A stretch of DNA of 64,000 nucleotides from Tepidisphaera sp. (GTDB lineage: Bacteria > Planctomycetota > Phycisphaerae > Phycisphaerales > UBA1924): assembly GCA_016124375.1 (NCBI GenBank), contig WGNV01000007.1, forward strand, positions 1 to 64,000, in the 5' to 3' direction. This document shows, piece after piece, positions 16,630-25,403 of this stretch. Below the pieces are notes generated by a model that searched no databases, was not told the DNA's origin, and saw only the letters and a list, made by a program, of their open reading frames with translations. The position numbers and the translations under genes were made by a program. The first letter of the stretch is position 1. Every line of letters starts with the position of its first letter.

Positions 16630-19131
16630 TTACGGGCACGCCCCGCCCGCGATGACGTTGATCAGGCTATCGACGTCGCCCTGGTCGGCGACGCCGTCGT
16701 TGTTGAAGTCGGGGTTGCACGGAGGCGAACAGGTTGTGTCGATGGTGAGCACGCCGGCGAGCGAGGCGAGCGGGCCGCAGGAGTTGAAGGCGATGCAGTC
16801 GTAGACCCCCGCGTCGTTGGGTTCGACGTAGGCGATGGTGAGGTTGGCGGTGGCGGCTCCCGAGATGCCGCGGCCATCAAAGAGCGGGACGCCGTCTTTG
16901 CGCCACTGGTACTGGATGATGGGGGTGCCGGAGGTCTGGACGCTGAAGGCGGCGGTGCCGGTGGCGCAGACGGTCTGGGTGGCGGGGGATTGGGTGAAGG
17001 TGAGCGTGCCGCCTCCGGGGCTCCAGCGGGCAACGGAGGGTGAAGAGGCGGAGAGGCCGGCCTTGAGGAACGAGCCGCCGACGTAGAGGACGCCGTTGAG
17101 ATCCGAGAGGCTATCGCCCAGAAGGCCGCCGACGGCGCCCACGCTGAGCCCCTCGGCCAGGGCTCGCCACTGGACGCCGTTCCAGCGGCCGATGTATTGA
17201 GCGCCGACGCCGCCGATCTGGGTGAAACTGCCGGTGGCGATGAGTTCATTGGCGAAGGAGCGCAGGGCGTAGACGGTGCTGTTGGCGCCCTGGCCGACCT
17301 GTTCCCAAGAGGCGCCGTTGAAGCGGGCGACGTAGCGGATGGGTGTGGCGCCGGTGGAATCGGTGGTGAATGAGCCGGCGGCGTAGAGATCGTTGTTGTG
17401 CACGGCGAACGAGTTGACGGAGCTGTTAAAACCGTTACCGACGGGCTGCCAGGTGGAGCCTGAAAGACGGGCGACGTAGTTGAGTTGGGTGGATCCGGCG
17501 AGGGTGAAGGTGCCCCCGGCGTAGATCGTGCCCCCGAACTCGACGAGGGCGTAGACGGTGGTGTTGAGTGTGGGGCTGCCGACGGTGACCCAGCCCGAGC
17601 CGGTGAAGCGGGCGCAGTAGCCGGTAAAGGAGCCGGCGGCGTAGAGGTTGCCCCCGGAAACCAGGAGGGCGTACACGCTTCCGTTCAGGTTTCCCGGCAA
17701 GGCAGTCCACGTGGAGCCATCCCACATGGCGATGTAGTTGGCGGGGTTGCCGCCGGCAGAGGTGAAGTCGCCACCGACGATGAGGTTGCCGTTGTAGACG
17801 ACGGCGGCGCGGGCGAGCGAGCCAAGGCCGCTGCCCAGAGGCTGCCAGTTGGTGCCATCGAAGCGGGCGATGTTGTTGAGGACGGTCGAGCCGGCGGCGG
17901 AGATCGAGCCCATGGCGTACATCTGTCCGTTGTAGGGCGTGAGGGCGTAGACGCGGCCGGAGATGCCGTTGCCGAGCGCCCCGAAGTTGACGCCGTTCCA
18001 ACGGGCGATGAGACGGACGGGCAGGGTTTGCACCATGCTGACCGAGCCGCCAAAGTAGAGTTCGTTATTGAAGACGGTCATGGCATTGAGACTGGAGTTG
18101 ATGGAGTTGCCAAAGCCGTTCCATGAGGAACCGTTCCAGCGGCTGAGGTAGTTTCCGCTGTTGCCGCCCGAAGTGCTGAAGGAGCCTGCGACGTACAGGT
18201 CCGCGCCGTAAGGCTGGATGGCCTGCACCGTGCTGTTGGTGCCGTTGGAAGCGCCCACGCCCAGGGCGGCCCAGGCCGAGCCGTTCCAACTGGCGATGTA
18301 GTTGGCGCTCTGCGCGGCGCCGTTGACGGTGGTGAAGCTGCCTCCGACGTACAGCAAGCCGTTGTAGACGCCAAAGGCGTAAACCTGCGAGCTGCTGTTT
18401 GTGCCCACCCCACCGGCGAGGGGAGCCCAGGTGGTGCCGTTCCAACTGGCGATGCGCCCGGCGGCGATGCCCCCGACCGTGGAGAAGTTGCCGCCCGCGT
18501 AGAGCTGGCCGTTGTAGGTGGCCAGGGCGTAGACAGCGGTGTCGGAGCCGCCGGTGCCGACCTGGTTGATGGCCGAGCCGTTCCAGCGGGCGATGTGGTT
18601 GGTGGTGACGCCGTTGATGGCGGTGAAGTTGCCCCCGATGTAGAGTTCATTGTTGTAGACGGCCAGCGAGGTGACGCCGCTGTTGAAGCCATTGGACGAG
18701 ACCACCTGGACCCAGGCGCTGCCGTTCCAGCGGGCCAGATAGCGGCACGCGACCGAGCCGGTGGTCGTGAAGTCGCCCCCGGCGTACAACTCGCCGTTGT
18801 ACACGGCCAGGGCGTTGACCGCGGCATTCAGACCGTCGCCCAGGGCGATCCAGTTGGCGCCGTCGTACATGGCGATCTTGGTGCTTTGCAGAGCTGGGAT
18901 GTCGCCGGCGGAGCCGACCACCAGTCGCGGCGGCAGTGGGCCGGCGCCGTCGGGGTCCCAGGTCGTCATGCAGTTGACGGTGCTGGTGAAGCCGCCTTGT
19001 TGTTCGCCTTGAAGCCAGCCCTCCGGGCACTGGGCGCGGGCGGTGCTGGCGATCATGGCGATGATCGCGGCACACCACGACACGAGACTCATAGACAGAA
19101 GACCAAAACGGTCAGAGCGCACGTTCTGCAT
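16630..19131 (-). CDS. Second secreted 13-repeat 'WNG' propeller-like protein with Ig-like and half-dockerin tail
   Basis: An 833-aa paralogue of the protein at 13716-16223 with the same architecture: signal peptide (MSLVSWCAAIIAMIASTARA), the shared CPEGWLxGEQ start of the mature protein, 13 units with W-N/D-G-x-x-W and LYAGGxF motifs, an Ig-like domain (YQWRKDGVPLF, NDAGVYDC) and one dockerin loop DFNNDGVADQGD ending GGACP. ATG at 19131 has AAGGAGG 9-10 nt upstream. The last ~90 bp, including the stop, are identical in DNA to the paralogue although the rest has diverged. Function unknown; probably surface or extracellular. Confidence 0.8.
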   Translation of the reverse strand: MQNVRSDRFGLLSMSLVSWCAAIIAMIASTARAQCPEGWLQGEQQGGFTSTVNCMTTWDPDGAGPLPPRLVVGSAGDIPALQSTKIAMYDGANWIALGDGLNAAVNALAVYNGELYAGGDFTTTGSVACRYLARWNGSAWVQVVSSNGFNSGVTSLAVYNNELYIGGNFTAINGVTTNHIARWNGSAINQVGTGGSDTAVYALATYNGQLYAGGNFSTVGGIAAGRIASWNGTTWAPLAGGVGTNSSSQVYAFGVYNGLLYVGGSFTTVNGAAQSANYIASWNGSAWAALGVGASNGTNSTVQAIQPYGADLYVAGSFSTSGGNSGNYLSRWNGSSWNGFGNSINSSLNAMTVFNNELYFGGSVSMVQTLPVRLIARWNGVNFGALGNGISGRVYALTPYNGQMYAMGSISAAGSTVLNNIARFDGTNWQPLGSGLGSLARAAVVYNGNLIVGGDFTSAGGNPANYIAMWDGSTWTALPGNLNGSVYALLVSGGNLYAAGSFTGYCARFTGSGWVTVGSPTLNTTVYALVEFGGTIYAGGTFTLAGSTQLNYVARLSGSTWQPVGNGFNSSVNSFAVHNNDLYAAGSFTTDSTGATPIRYVARFNGASWEQVGQGANSTVYALRSFANELIATGSFTQIGGVGAQYIGRWNGVQWRALAEGLSVGAVGGLLGDSLSDLNGVLYVGGSFLKAGLSASSPSVARWSPGGGTLTFTQSPATQTVCATGTAAFSVQTSGTPIIQYQWRKDGVPLFDGRGISGAATANLTIAYVEPNDAGVYDCIAFNSCGPLASLAGVLTIDTTCSPPCNPDFNNDGVADQGDVDSLINVIAGGACP

Positions 19132-19195
19132 GATCTCACTCCTCCTTGCGACACTGGATCGCGCAGCCGCGACCGTGCAGTGAAGCTCCCGGAAG

Positions 19196-19224
19196 ATGGT
19201 AGTGTGCGATAACTGATCCGCCAA
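19196..19224 (-). promoter_or_regulatory. Sigma-70-like promoter of the 16630-19131 gene
   Basis: On the minus strand: TTGGCG, 17-nt spacer, TACCAT; each hexamer matches consensus at 4 positions. It is 65 bp upstream of the ATG. Confidence 0.4.
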
Positions 19225-19386
19225 GGATTTTTGATTGAAACCCGCGTGAATGAAGCTGGAGGGAGTGGCGGCCGGGCCGGATGCCGCGACCAATGAACGC
19301 GCCCGCCCTGCGGACAGCGGGAGAATATCCAGGCGTTGTATGCGGAAGGATGGGGCGCTGGGCGGGCCCAGTGTGAGCCCGCGCGA

Positions 19387-20193
19387 TCAGACGTTGGCGA
19401 TCATGAAGATCGTGCCGGTGGTAGCCAGCGCGTCGGCCTTGGCGCTCACCAGGGCAAGCCGCATGCCGGCATGGATGCCCTCGAGCTGCACGGTCTGGAG
19501 GCCGGCGCTCGGGGTGAGCACGGCCAGTTCCTTCTCGATCTTGTCGGCCTCTGAAAGGACGACCAGGCGGAAGTTCTCGCCGGCCTGAGCGGGCAAGCCG
19601 CTGACGAAGAGGCGAGCCTTGGGCCAGGCGGCATTGGCGAAGATCGAGGCCTGGCCGTGGAACGAGGTCGGAGCGGCGCCCGCGCGCTCGAAAAAGGCGT
19701 GCCGGGTGTCCTTGGCGAAGAGCATGTCGGTCATCTGCTGACCGTTGCCCCACAGGCTGGTCCAGGCGGTGATGTGGCTGTCGTTGGTCAGGCGGTCCTG
19801 CATCTCGACGTTGTCGTTGTAGACCTTGACGAAGGCCACGCCGAGCACCAGACACGCGCACAGCAGCGCGACGCCGCCGGTGCGCCAGCCCGCGGCCACG
19901 CGGCGCGAGGGGCGAAGTTCGAACTCCGGACCCTCGGACGCCAACTCGTCGTGCGCGGCCAAGGCGGCGGCGCGGTCGACCGCGCCGAGCACGCGGGCGC
20001 GCAGGGCGGGCGAAGGGGTGTCGCTGGACAGCAGAACCTGCTGGGCGGCCCAACGGGCCTGTTCCTCGCGGATGTGGGCCTTGACGGCGGGGGTGGCGGC
20101 GTTGAAGGCGGCTTCGAAAGCCGCGGCTTCCTGCTCGTCCAGCATGCCCAGGGCGTCAAGATGTGCTTGCTCGAGTAGATCTTTCAGCGTCAT
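19387..20193 (-). CDS. Anti-sigma factor (RskA-like, single membrane helix)
   Basis: A 268-aa membrane protein expected to hold the ECF sigma factor encoded directly upstream. The cytoplasmic N-terminus (MTLKDLLEQAHLDALGMLDEQE) resembles the anti-sigma-K/ZAS-type helical domain; one membrane helix lies at about 105-125 (GGVALLCACLVLGVAF); the extracytoplasmic C-terminal domain (about 130-268) resembles RskA C-termini (GNGQQMTDMLFAKDTRHAFF). The gene start overlaps the sigma factor stop by 4 bp (ATGA), so translation is probably coupled. I see no zinc-binding HxxxCxxC motif. Confidence 0.8.
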   Translation of the reverse strand: MTLKDLLEQAHLDALGMLDEQEAAAFEAAFNAATPAVKAHIREEQARWAAQQVLLSSDTPSPALRARVLGAVDRAAALAAHDELASEGPEFELRPSRRVAAGWRTGGVALLCACLVLGVAFVKVYNDNVEMQDRLTNDSHITAWTSLWGNGQQMTDMLFAKDTRHAFFERAGAAPTSFHGQASIFANAAWPKARLFVSGLPAQAGENFRLVVLSEADKIEKELAVLTPSAGLQTVQLEGIHAGMRLALVSAKADALATTGTIFMIANV

Positions 20194-20804
20194 ACCACAA
20201 ACTCCTCGCCCGTGCGTTCCCGCAGCCTTGTGAGCGCCCGGCTGAGAGCGCTCTTGATCGTTCCCAGGGGTGTGTTCAGTTCCTCACCGATCTGCCGCAA
20301 TGTCTGTCCCCCGAGATACGCCCGCATCACCACGGTTCTTTGAAGTTCAGGCAGGGCGTCAATCCGTTTCATCATGAGTTTCAGTCGGTCATCCGTGTCC
20401 AGCTTCGAATCCGAACCTTCGCGGGCCGCCAGAGGCGTCTGGGTCAGTTCCAGGCTGCCGGCCTTGATCCTCGCCCGCTGCCGCCGCAGCTTGTCGACCA
20501 AGTGGCGGCGGGAGATGAGCATGACCCAGGTCACCAGGGCGGCTCGTGTGTCGTCATATCGCTCCGCAGTCCTCCACAATCGCACGAACACTTCCTGCAC
20601 CGCGTCTTCGGCCTCCTGGCGGCTGGGCATGGCCTGGAGCGCCATGCGGAAGACCAGGGTGCCGAATCGGTCGTACAACTCGCCGACCGCCGCCTGGTCG
20701 TTGGCGGCTACCCGCCTCATCAACGCCAGGTCGGCTCCCGCCTCGGATTTTCCTTCGGGCTTGCGAGGGGAATCCTCCCCCGCGCGGCCCTTGTCAGCCC
20801 CCAT
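20190..20804 (-). CDS. ECF RNA polymerase sigma factor (SigK-like)
   Basis: A 204-aa sigma factor with region 2 (VGELYDRFGTLVFRMA...AEDAVQEVFVRLWR) and region 4 (LPELQRTVVMRAYLGGQTLRQIGEEL, then LGTIKSALSRALTRLRE) separated by a short linker. The N-terminus is a charged tail. The start at 20804 is supported by AGGAAGG 8 nt upstream; the frame is open further up but looks non-coding. It overlaps the anti-sigma gene by 4 bp. It may control envelope genes nearby, such as the dockerin or prepilin proteins, but no binding site was identified. Confidence 0.88.
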   Translation of the reverse strand: MGADKGRAGEDSPRKPEGKSEAGADLALMRRVAANDQAAVGELYDRFGTLVFRMALQAMPSRQEAEDAVQEVFVRLWRTAERYDDTRAALVTWVMLISRRHLVDKLRRQRARIKAGSLELTQTPLAAREGSDSKLDTDDRLKLMMKRIDALPELQRTVVMRAYLGGQTLRQIGEELNTPLGTIKSALSRALTRLRERTGEEFVV

Positions 20805-21142
20805 ATCGCTGTCCTTCCTGAGGCCCCGACGCGAAAGATCCGTCGGAAAAAGGCCTGGATGGTCCGGAGATTTTACTGATCCCCGGCGCAGGCCTGTTCG
20901 TACCACCAGAGGTGCATGATCCCCAAATTCGACAGGAATTTGCAAGCGGAAAACGGTTGCGGACATCAAAGGAGATGACCGGCTTGCAAGGTATCCTATC
21001 AAATGCCAAACTTCCAGGAAAGTCAAGCGACAGCGCTTGAGGAAATGGGCAGATATTCGTTCAGAAATGGCTTGCGGGGGTGGGTCGGACCCGATAGTCT
21101 GACGTAGGAGACGAGAGCAGTCTGTTTGTCACGGGGGAACGC
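20805..21142. other. Divergent control region between sigma factor and prepilin genes
   Basis: 338 bp between divergent genes. It contains a 7-bp inverted repeat with 4-nt spacing, TCAAGCG-ACAG-CGCTTGA, at 21023-21040 that may be an operator. The region is moderately AT-rich. No promoter pair is convincing, though TTGCGG and TAGTCT at 21073-21101 may serve the prepilin gene. Confidence 0.35.
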
Positions 21143-21970
21143 GTGGTGACAAAGCCTCAGACAATCAGCCGTGGAAGTGGTGGGGCTGTTGCTCCATCCC
21201 GGTCGCGCTCCGGCTTTACCTTGATCGACGTTTTGGTGTCGATCGCGGTGATCGGCGTCCTGATCGGGATTCTGCTGCCCAGCCTGGCGTCGGTCAACGA
21301 GACGGCGCGGCGGGTGGTCTGCCAGTCGAACATCCGCCAGATTGGCCTCGGCCTCATCATGTACGCTGACGACAACAAGGGGATGCTGCCCCCGACGGTT
21401 TTCCTTCCTCCGGCCGGCACAGCCGCCCGAGGCGGACCGGCGGACCGCCCGCAGGAGATGGTGACGGTGCGGCTGGCCCAGGAGAACGTGCAGCGCAACA
21501 GCCCGGCGTGGGACGGCCTTGGGTATCTGTTTGCCTTGAACTATGTGTCGGCGCCGAAGGTGTTCTACTGCCCGAGCCATCATGGTGATGCGCCGTACAG
21601 CCGCTATGCGAAGCAGTGGTCGGATGATGGCGGCGAGATCGTCTGCAACTACCACTTCCGGGGTGAGGGGCCGGTGAGCCCCTCGCCGTCAGCTGGGGAT
21701 GCGGGGCCGACGACGCGCGAGTTGTACAAGATCGATCCGGCGCAGTCGTCGCTGCTGGCGGATGGTCTGCGCACTCGGAGCGACTACAACCACAAGGTCG
21801 GGGTGAACTTCTTCCGGGCGGATCTCACGGTGCACTGGTTCGCGGATCCGACGTCGTCGCTGTCGACCATCCTGCCCGTGGACAAGAACGTCTCGACGCC
21901 GACGGCGGTGGACAACGCCTGGCACTGGTTTGACCAGAGCGCGGGCGGGCTCAACGGGCAGTCGCAATAA
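21143..21970 (+). CDS. Prepilin-type protein (DUF1559-like pseudopilin)
   Basis: A 275-aa protein with a type III (prepilin) signal: a charged leader followed by GFTLIDVLVSIAVIGVLIGI, a long N-terminal helix, then a globular domain starting NETARRVVCQSNIRQIGLGL typical of planctomycete DUF1559-like pseudopilins. The residue after GFTLI is Asp where the canonical motif has Glu. The processing Gly precedes FTLI as usual. It begins with tandem GTG codons (21143, 21146) after GGGGGAA. It lies alone, far from the pilus operon at 33.8 kb. Likely a pseudopilin or cell-surface protein rather than a major pilin. Confidence 0.8.
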   Translation: MVTKPQTISRGSGGAVAPSRSRSGFTLIDVLVSIAVIGVLIGILLPSLASVNETARRVVCQSNIRQIGLGLIMYADDNKGMLPPTVFLPPAGTAARGGPADRPQEMVTVRLAQENVQRNSPAWDGLGYLFALNYVSAPKVFYCPSHHGDAPYSRYAKQWSDDGGEIVCNYHFRGEGPVSPSPSAGDAGPTTRELYKIDPAQSSLLADGLRTRSDYNHKVGVNFFRADLTVHWFADPTSSLSTILPVDKNVSTPTAVDNAWHWFDQSAGGLNGQSQ

Positions 21971-22053
21971 ACCCTCGCTGATCTTGGTGAAGCCGGCTTC
22001 GTCTTGGCTTGACGTGGCTTGACGTGGGTTGGGGTTGCGCTGCGTTGGCCGGT

Positions 22054-22059
22054 TACACT
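22054..22059 (+). promoter_or_regulatory. Putative -10 box of leaderless cyclophilin gene
   Basis: TACACT lies 6 nt before the ATG at 22066, with no Shine-Dalgarno. TTGGGG 19 nt upstream may be a weak -35. Confidence 0.45.
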
Positions 22060-22065
22060 GCTTCC

Positions 22066-23139
22066 ATGAACACACGTGCAGGGCTGGTGGTGTGGGGGTT
22101 GGTGGCGGCGAACGCCGCGGCTCAGCTGACTCCCTCGAAGCTGTACTTTGGCGTCGGAAGGCCGATCGCCTGTACCGTCGCGGTGCCGGCTGGGGGTGAT
22201 GCGGAGATCGCCCTGTTTGAGCCCGGGGCTACAGAGGCGAAGTTTCGGGCGCCGGTGGCGGCGGGGCCCGCGGACCTTTCGAGCCTGTTTCCGAACCTTT
22301 GGAATCCGGGTGCTGGTACGACGCCGCCAGCGACCACCCCCGGAGAGGCTGCGCCCAAGCCCCTGCCGCGGCTGTATTACGCGCAGTTGTTCGTCGGGGG
22401 AAGCGAGATCGGACCGCCGGTGGTGCTGCAGCCGATGCTCAACCCGGGCAGGTTCATGCTCTACAGCTTCGATGCGCAGAAGCCGTACTTTGTGGACCCC
22501 AAGACGCAGAAGGAGAGCTTCGAGCCCCGACAGGGGGTGATCATCCACACGCCCGATGCGCCGGTGTACTCGGGGATCGCGGCGTATGTCGATCAGCACG
22601 TGGTGTTCGAGACGTCGATGGGGGACATCGAGTTTCGGTTGCGCCCCGACGCGGCCCCGAACACGGTGCGGAGTTTCTTGGGGCTCGTTCAGGGCGGGTT
22701 TTACGACGACATTATCTTTCACAGGGTGGTTGCAAGATCGCCCGCGGGGTTGCCGTTTGTGATTCAGGTGGGGGACCCGACGGGCACGGGCTCGGGGGGG
22801 CCGGGGTGGTCGTCGGACTTTGAGTTGTCGAGCTTGCCCCATGACTTCGGAGTGCTGTCGATGGCGCGGGACGAGGAGCCGAATACGAACGGCTCGCAGG
22901 TGTTTGTGTGCCTGAGCCGCGAGGGGACGGCGAGGCTGGACGGGAAATACGTGTCGTTTGGCGAGGCGGTGCGCGGGGCGGACGTGATCCTGGCGATCGG
23001 CGCGGTGCCGGTGAATGGAGATCGGCCGCTGGACCCGCCCGTGCTGAAGCATGTGAAGCTGGTGGAAGCCCCGCCCTTTGGGACAGGGCCTCAGCCCGTG
23101 AAGCGCCCGGCGGATGCGGACCTGCCCACGGGGCGGTGA
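22066..23139 (+). CDS. Secreted peptidyl-prolyl cis-trans isomerase (cyclophilin type)
   Basis: A 357-aa exported protein, larger than minimal cyclophilins (about 165 aa). After a signal peptide (GLVVWGLVAANAAAQ) comes an N-terminal region (about 20-180) of unclear fold with a Pro-rich stretch, then a cyclophilin domain: VFETSMGDIEFRLRPDAAPNTV, GGFYDDIIFHRVV, FVIQVGDPTGTGSGGPGW, LSMARDEEPNTNGSQVFVC, and DGKYVSFGEAVRG. The catalytic Arg (FHRVV) and Gln (FVIQ) are present. It probably assists folding of exported proteins. The gene lies between the prepilin and hydrolase genes, same strand. Confidence 0.88.
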   Translation: MNTRAGLVVWGLVAANAAAQLTPSKLYFGVGRPIACTVAVPAGGDAEIALFEPGATEAKFRAPVAAGPADLSSLFPNLWNPGAGTTPPATTPGEAAPKPLPRLYYAQLFVGGSEIGPPVVLQPMLNPGRFMLYSFDAQKPYFVDPKTQKESFEPRQGVIIHTPDAPVYSGIAAYVDQHVVFETSMGDIEFRLRPDAAPNTVRSFLGLVQGGFYDDIIFHRVVARSPAGLPFVIQVGDPTGTGSGGPGWSSDFELSSLPHDFGVLSMARDEEPNTNGSQVFVCLSREGTARLDGKYVSFGEAVRGADVILAIGAVPVNGDRPLDPPVLKHVKLVEAPPFGTGPQPVKRPADADLPTGR

Positions 23140-23157
23140 ATTGGCGCTGGTGAATTG

Positions 23158-23239
23158 CGACGCCGGACCTGAGTCTGCGAAGGTCTGGGTCAGAGGCCCG
23201 CAAGACCCGGAACTTCGCAAGGCCTCAGTTCCGGCGTCG
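23158..23239 (+). other. Long imperfect inverted repeat (82-nt hairpin) in intergenic region
   Basis: Starting 18 bp after the cyclophilin stop, the outer arms CGACGCCGGA/TCCGGCGTCG pair (10 bp), followed inward by CTGAG/CTCAG, TGCGAAG/CTTCGCA and GGGTC/GACCC, with small internal loops and an apical loop of about 12 nt. There is no T-run, so it is not a plain intrinsic terminator; it could be a stabilising 3' structure, a regulatory RNA, or a mobile palindromic unit. Confidence 0.55.
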
Positions 23240-23326
23240 AGTTCAGGGACCTACCCCACGCTTCATGGCAATCGCAGGCGGGCCGAGGCGTTTGGCGAAA
23301 AGTAAAACGCGGCCAAGGGAGGCACG

Positions 23327-24448
23327 ATGCAGTTGCGAGCGTTGATCGCGGTCTTGTGTGCGGCTGGATGTGTCGGTGTCGCCTCGGCGCAGGTCGGCCG
23401 CCCCGCGACGCCGGACGCGCTGTCGGGCCCGAAACTGGCGCCCGACGGGGGGTATCACCTCGAGGTGGGGCCTTACAAGGTGAACACTACCGAGTCGCTG
23501 GTGCTGCACGACGCCAAGCGGAACAAGGACTTGACGGTGAAGGTGCGGGTGCCCGTGCCGACGGGGCCGGGCGACAAGAACGCGAAGAATGAGAAGTTCC
23601 CGATGGTGGTCTTCTCGCACGGGCTCGGGGGATCGAAGGACGGCTTCGGCGAACTGTGCGATCACCTGTGCAGCTATGGCTACGTGGTGGTGTGCCCGAC
23701 GCACGCGGATTCGATTTCAGAACGACGCAAGAAAGGCGAGAAGGTGACGGCGGCCAATGCGTTCGACATCAAGCTGATGGACCCCGAGGGGCGGCTGAAC
23801 CGGATGCTGGATTGCCGCTTCATACTGGATTCGATCCCCACGCTTGAAGAGAAGATCCCGGCGCTCAAGTCGCCCGGCGGGCAGGGGAAGATCGACCCCG
23901 AACGGCTCGCGATGGCCGGGCATTCGGCGGGGGCGTACACCACCGAGGTGTTGTGCGGGATGAAGATCGCTCAGGTGGGGGCGTTGAAGGGGCAGGAGTT
24001 GGTGGAGCCGCGGTTCAAGGCGGCGGTTGTCATCAGCGGCAGCGGGACGAACAAGTTGGGGATCACCGAGCAGGCGTGGGACGACGTGAAGGTGCCGTGG
24101 CTGGTGATCACGGGGTCGAAGGACGTCGTGTCGATCAGCCGCGAAACGCCGGAGAGCCGGCAAGAGCCGTTCAAGTACGCCCGGGGGAAGGCCAAGGGCG
24201 GGCCGCCGGCGTACTTGGTGTTCATCGAGGGGGCGACGCACTCGTCGTATGCGGGGAAGGAAACTTCTGGGTTGTTCGGCGAGAAGCCGACGACGGACGT
24301 GCGGGTGATTCAGAACTGCGTGGCGAGCAGCGTGCTGGCGTTTCTGGATGCGCACGTGAAGGGGGATGAGAAAGCGGCGGCGTGGATGGAGAAGGGGGAG
24401 AACATGGGGGCGATGAGCGGGGGGAAGGCGAGGATGGAGTCGAAGTAG
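23327..24448 (+). CDS. Secreted alpha/beta hydrolase (PAF-acetylhydrolase/dienelactone hydrolase-like)
   Basis: A 373-aa exported hydrolase. Signal peptide MQLRALIAVLCAAGCVGVASA. The core has VVFSHGLGGSKDGF (oxyanion region, HG), the nucleophile elbow GHSAG, an acid candidate in VITGSKDVV and the terminal histidine candidate in GATHSSY. The N-terminal part (PYKVNTTESLVLHDAKRNKDLTVKVRVP) matches predicted hydrolases of the platelet-activating factor acetylhydrolase-like group. GGGAGG 5-6 nt before ATG supports the start. Likely an extracytoplasmic esterase; substrate unknown. Confidence 0.8.
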   Translation: MQLRALIAVLCAAGCVGVASAQVGRPATPDALSGPKLAPDGGYHLEVGPYKVNTTESLVLHDAKRNKDLTVKVRVPVPTGPGDKNAKNEKFPMVVFSHGLGGSKDGFGELCDHLCSYGYVVVCPTHADSISERRKKGEKVTAANAFDIKLMDPEGRLNRMLDCRFILDSIPTLEEKIPALKSPGGQGKIDPERLAMAGHSAGAYTTEVLCGMKIAQVGALKGQELVEPRFKAAVVISGSGTNKLGITEQAWDDVKVPWLVITGSKDVVSISRETPESRQEPFKYARGKAKGGPPAYLVFIEGATHSSYAGKETSGLFGEKPTTDVRVIQNCVASSVLAFLDAHVKGDEKAAAWMEKGENMGAMSGGKARMESK

Positions 24449-24761
24449 GGCGGCGACTTGCGACTTGCGCCTTGCCAAATTGCCAAAGGGCTAAATTGCC
24501 AAATTGCTAAATCGGAACGTGCATGACTGGGATGAGCCCGGAGGGCGAATCCCGAGATTGCTGCGGCAAGGCGTCGGTGCGCGGCAGCTGCCGGGGGCGC
24601 TGGATCGTGTCGCGAACTCCGGAACTTCAGAACTTCGGAACTCCGGAACTTCTTCGCTCCAGAACTTCGTCTCTTCGTCTCTCCGGAACTTCGTCTCTTT
24701 CCGTGTCGCTGGTACACTCTTCGCGTCGTCCCGCACGCAGCACGCACGAGAGAGGTGAACC
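24449..24761. other. Intergenic region with GGAACTTC repeats and a TACACT box
   Basis: 313 bp without a gene. It starts with a short AT-rich run of GCCAAATTGC words, then the GGAACTTC repeat block (24613-24700), then TACACT at 24713-24718, which fits a -10 box about 43 bp upstream of the next ATG. Confidence 0.5.
24613..24700 (+). repeat. GGAACTTC-word intergenic repeat, copy 2
   Basis: Repeats CGGAACTTC and TCGTCTCT words several times, closely matching 291-370. Intergenic. Confidence 0.65.
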
Positions 24762-25394
24762 ATGGACTTTTCATTCTCGTTCAAGAAGAAGCCCGAGGGG
24801 ATGGGGGGCTCGCAGCCCAAGAAGGAGAACCCTGCCGAGACGCAGTTCAACCTAATCCGCGGGTGCGGGCTGAACTTGAGCGGGCATACGCAACTGAAGG
24901 ACATTGTCGCGGGCGTCGACGAGTCGCTGTTCGAGAGTTCGCCGTTCGCGGGGGTGCTGGCGTTGATGGGTTCGCCCACCGAAGAAGGCGAGCCGCGATC
25001 GGACGATGTGTGGCTGTATCAGGCGGCGGAAGAGACCTCGCCCGACGAACTGGCGGCGATCGCGTTCAACCTCGCGCGCCTCACCAAGGGCACACTCGCG
25101 CTCGACGAGATCGGCGCGGGCGTGGACGAGGAGCGGGGCGTCGTGATCGTGAGCTTCACGCTCGATGGTGAGCAGAGCGGGTTTGAGCTTGATCCCAACG
25201 AGGGGGAGCTGGTTGCGTCGACGTTCGCGATCGTGGGGGGGATGATGGAAGAGCGGGGCGACGGGGCGAAGCTGGCCTTCACGGACGCCGAGGGGCTGGG
25301 GCGGATTTTCGTGTTCCTGCAGCCTCAGGAGCTGGGTGAGTTGGCGGAGACGACGCAGCTTGAGTGGGGGTATGTGATCGAGGCGGCGGAGTAG
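24762..25394 (+). CDS. Acidic cytoplasmic protein of unknown function
   Basis: A 210-aa protein that I do not recognise, starting MDFSFSFKKKPEG after GAGAGGTG. It is strongly acidic (many Glu/Asp), has no signal peptide or membrane segment, and is predicted alpha/beta with a GVDEERGVVIVSFTLDGEQ strand pair. Upstream of it lies a TACACT box (24713-24718), so it probably has its own promoter. Downstream is a perfect 22-nt palindrome (25445-25466) that may end transcription. The function cannot be guessed from neighbours. Confidence 0.7.
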   Translation: MDFSFSFKKKPEGMGGSQPKKENPAETQFNLIRGCGLNLSGHTQLKDIVAGVDESLFESSPFAGVLALMGSPTEEGEPRSDDVWLYQAAEETSPDELAAIAFNLARLTKGTLALDEIGAGVDEERGVVIVSFTLDGEQSGFELDPNEGELVASTFAIVGGMMEERGDGAKLAFTDAEGLGRIFVFLQPQELGELAETTQLEWGYVIEAAE

Positions 25395-25403
25395 GGGCGG
25401 CGA

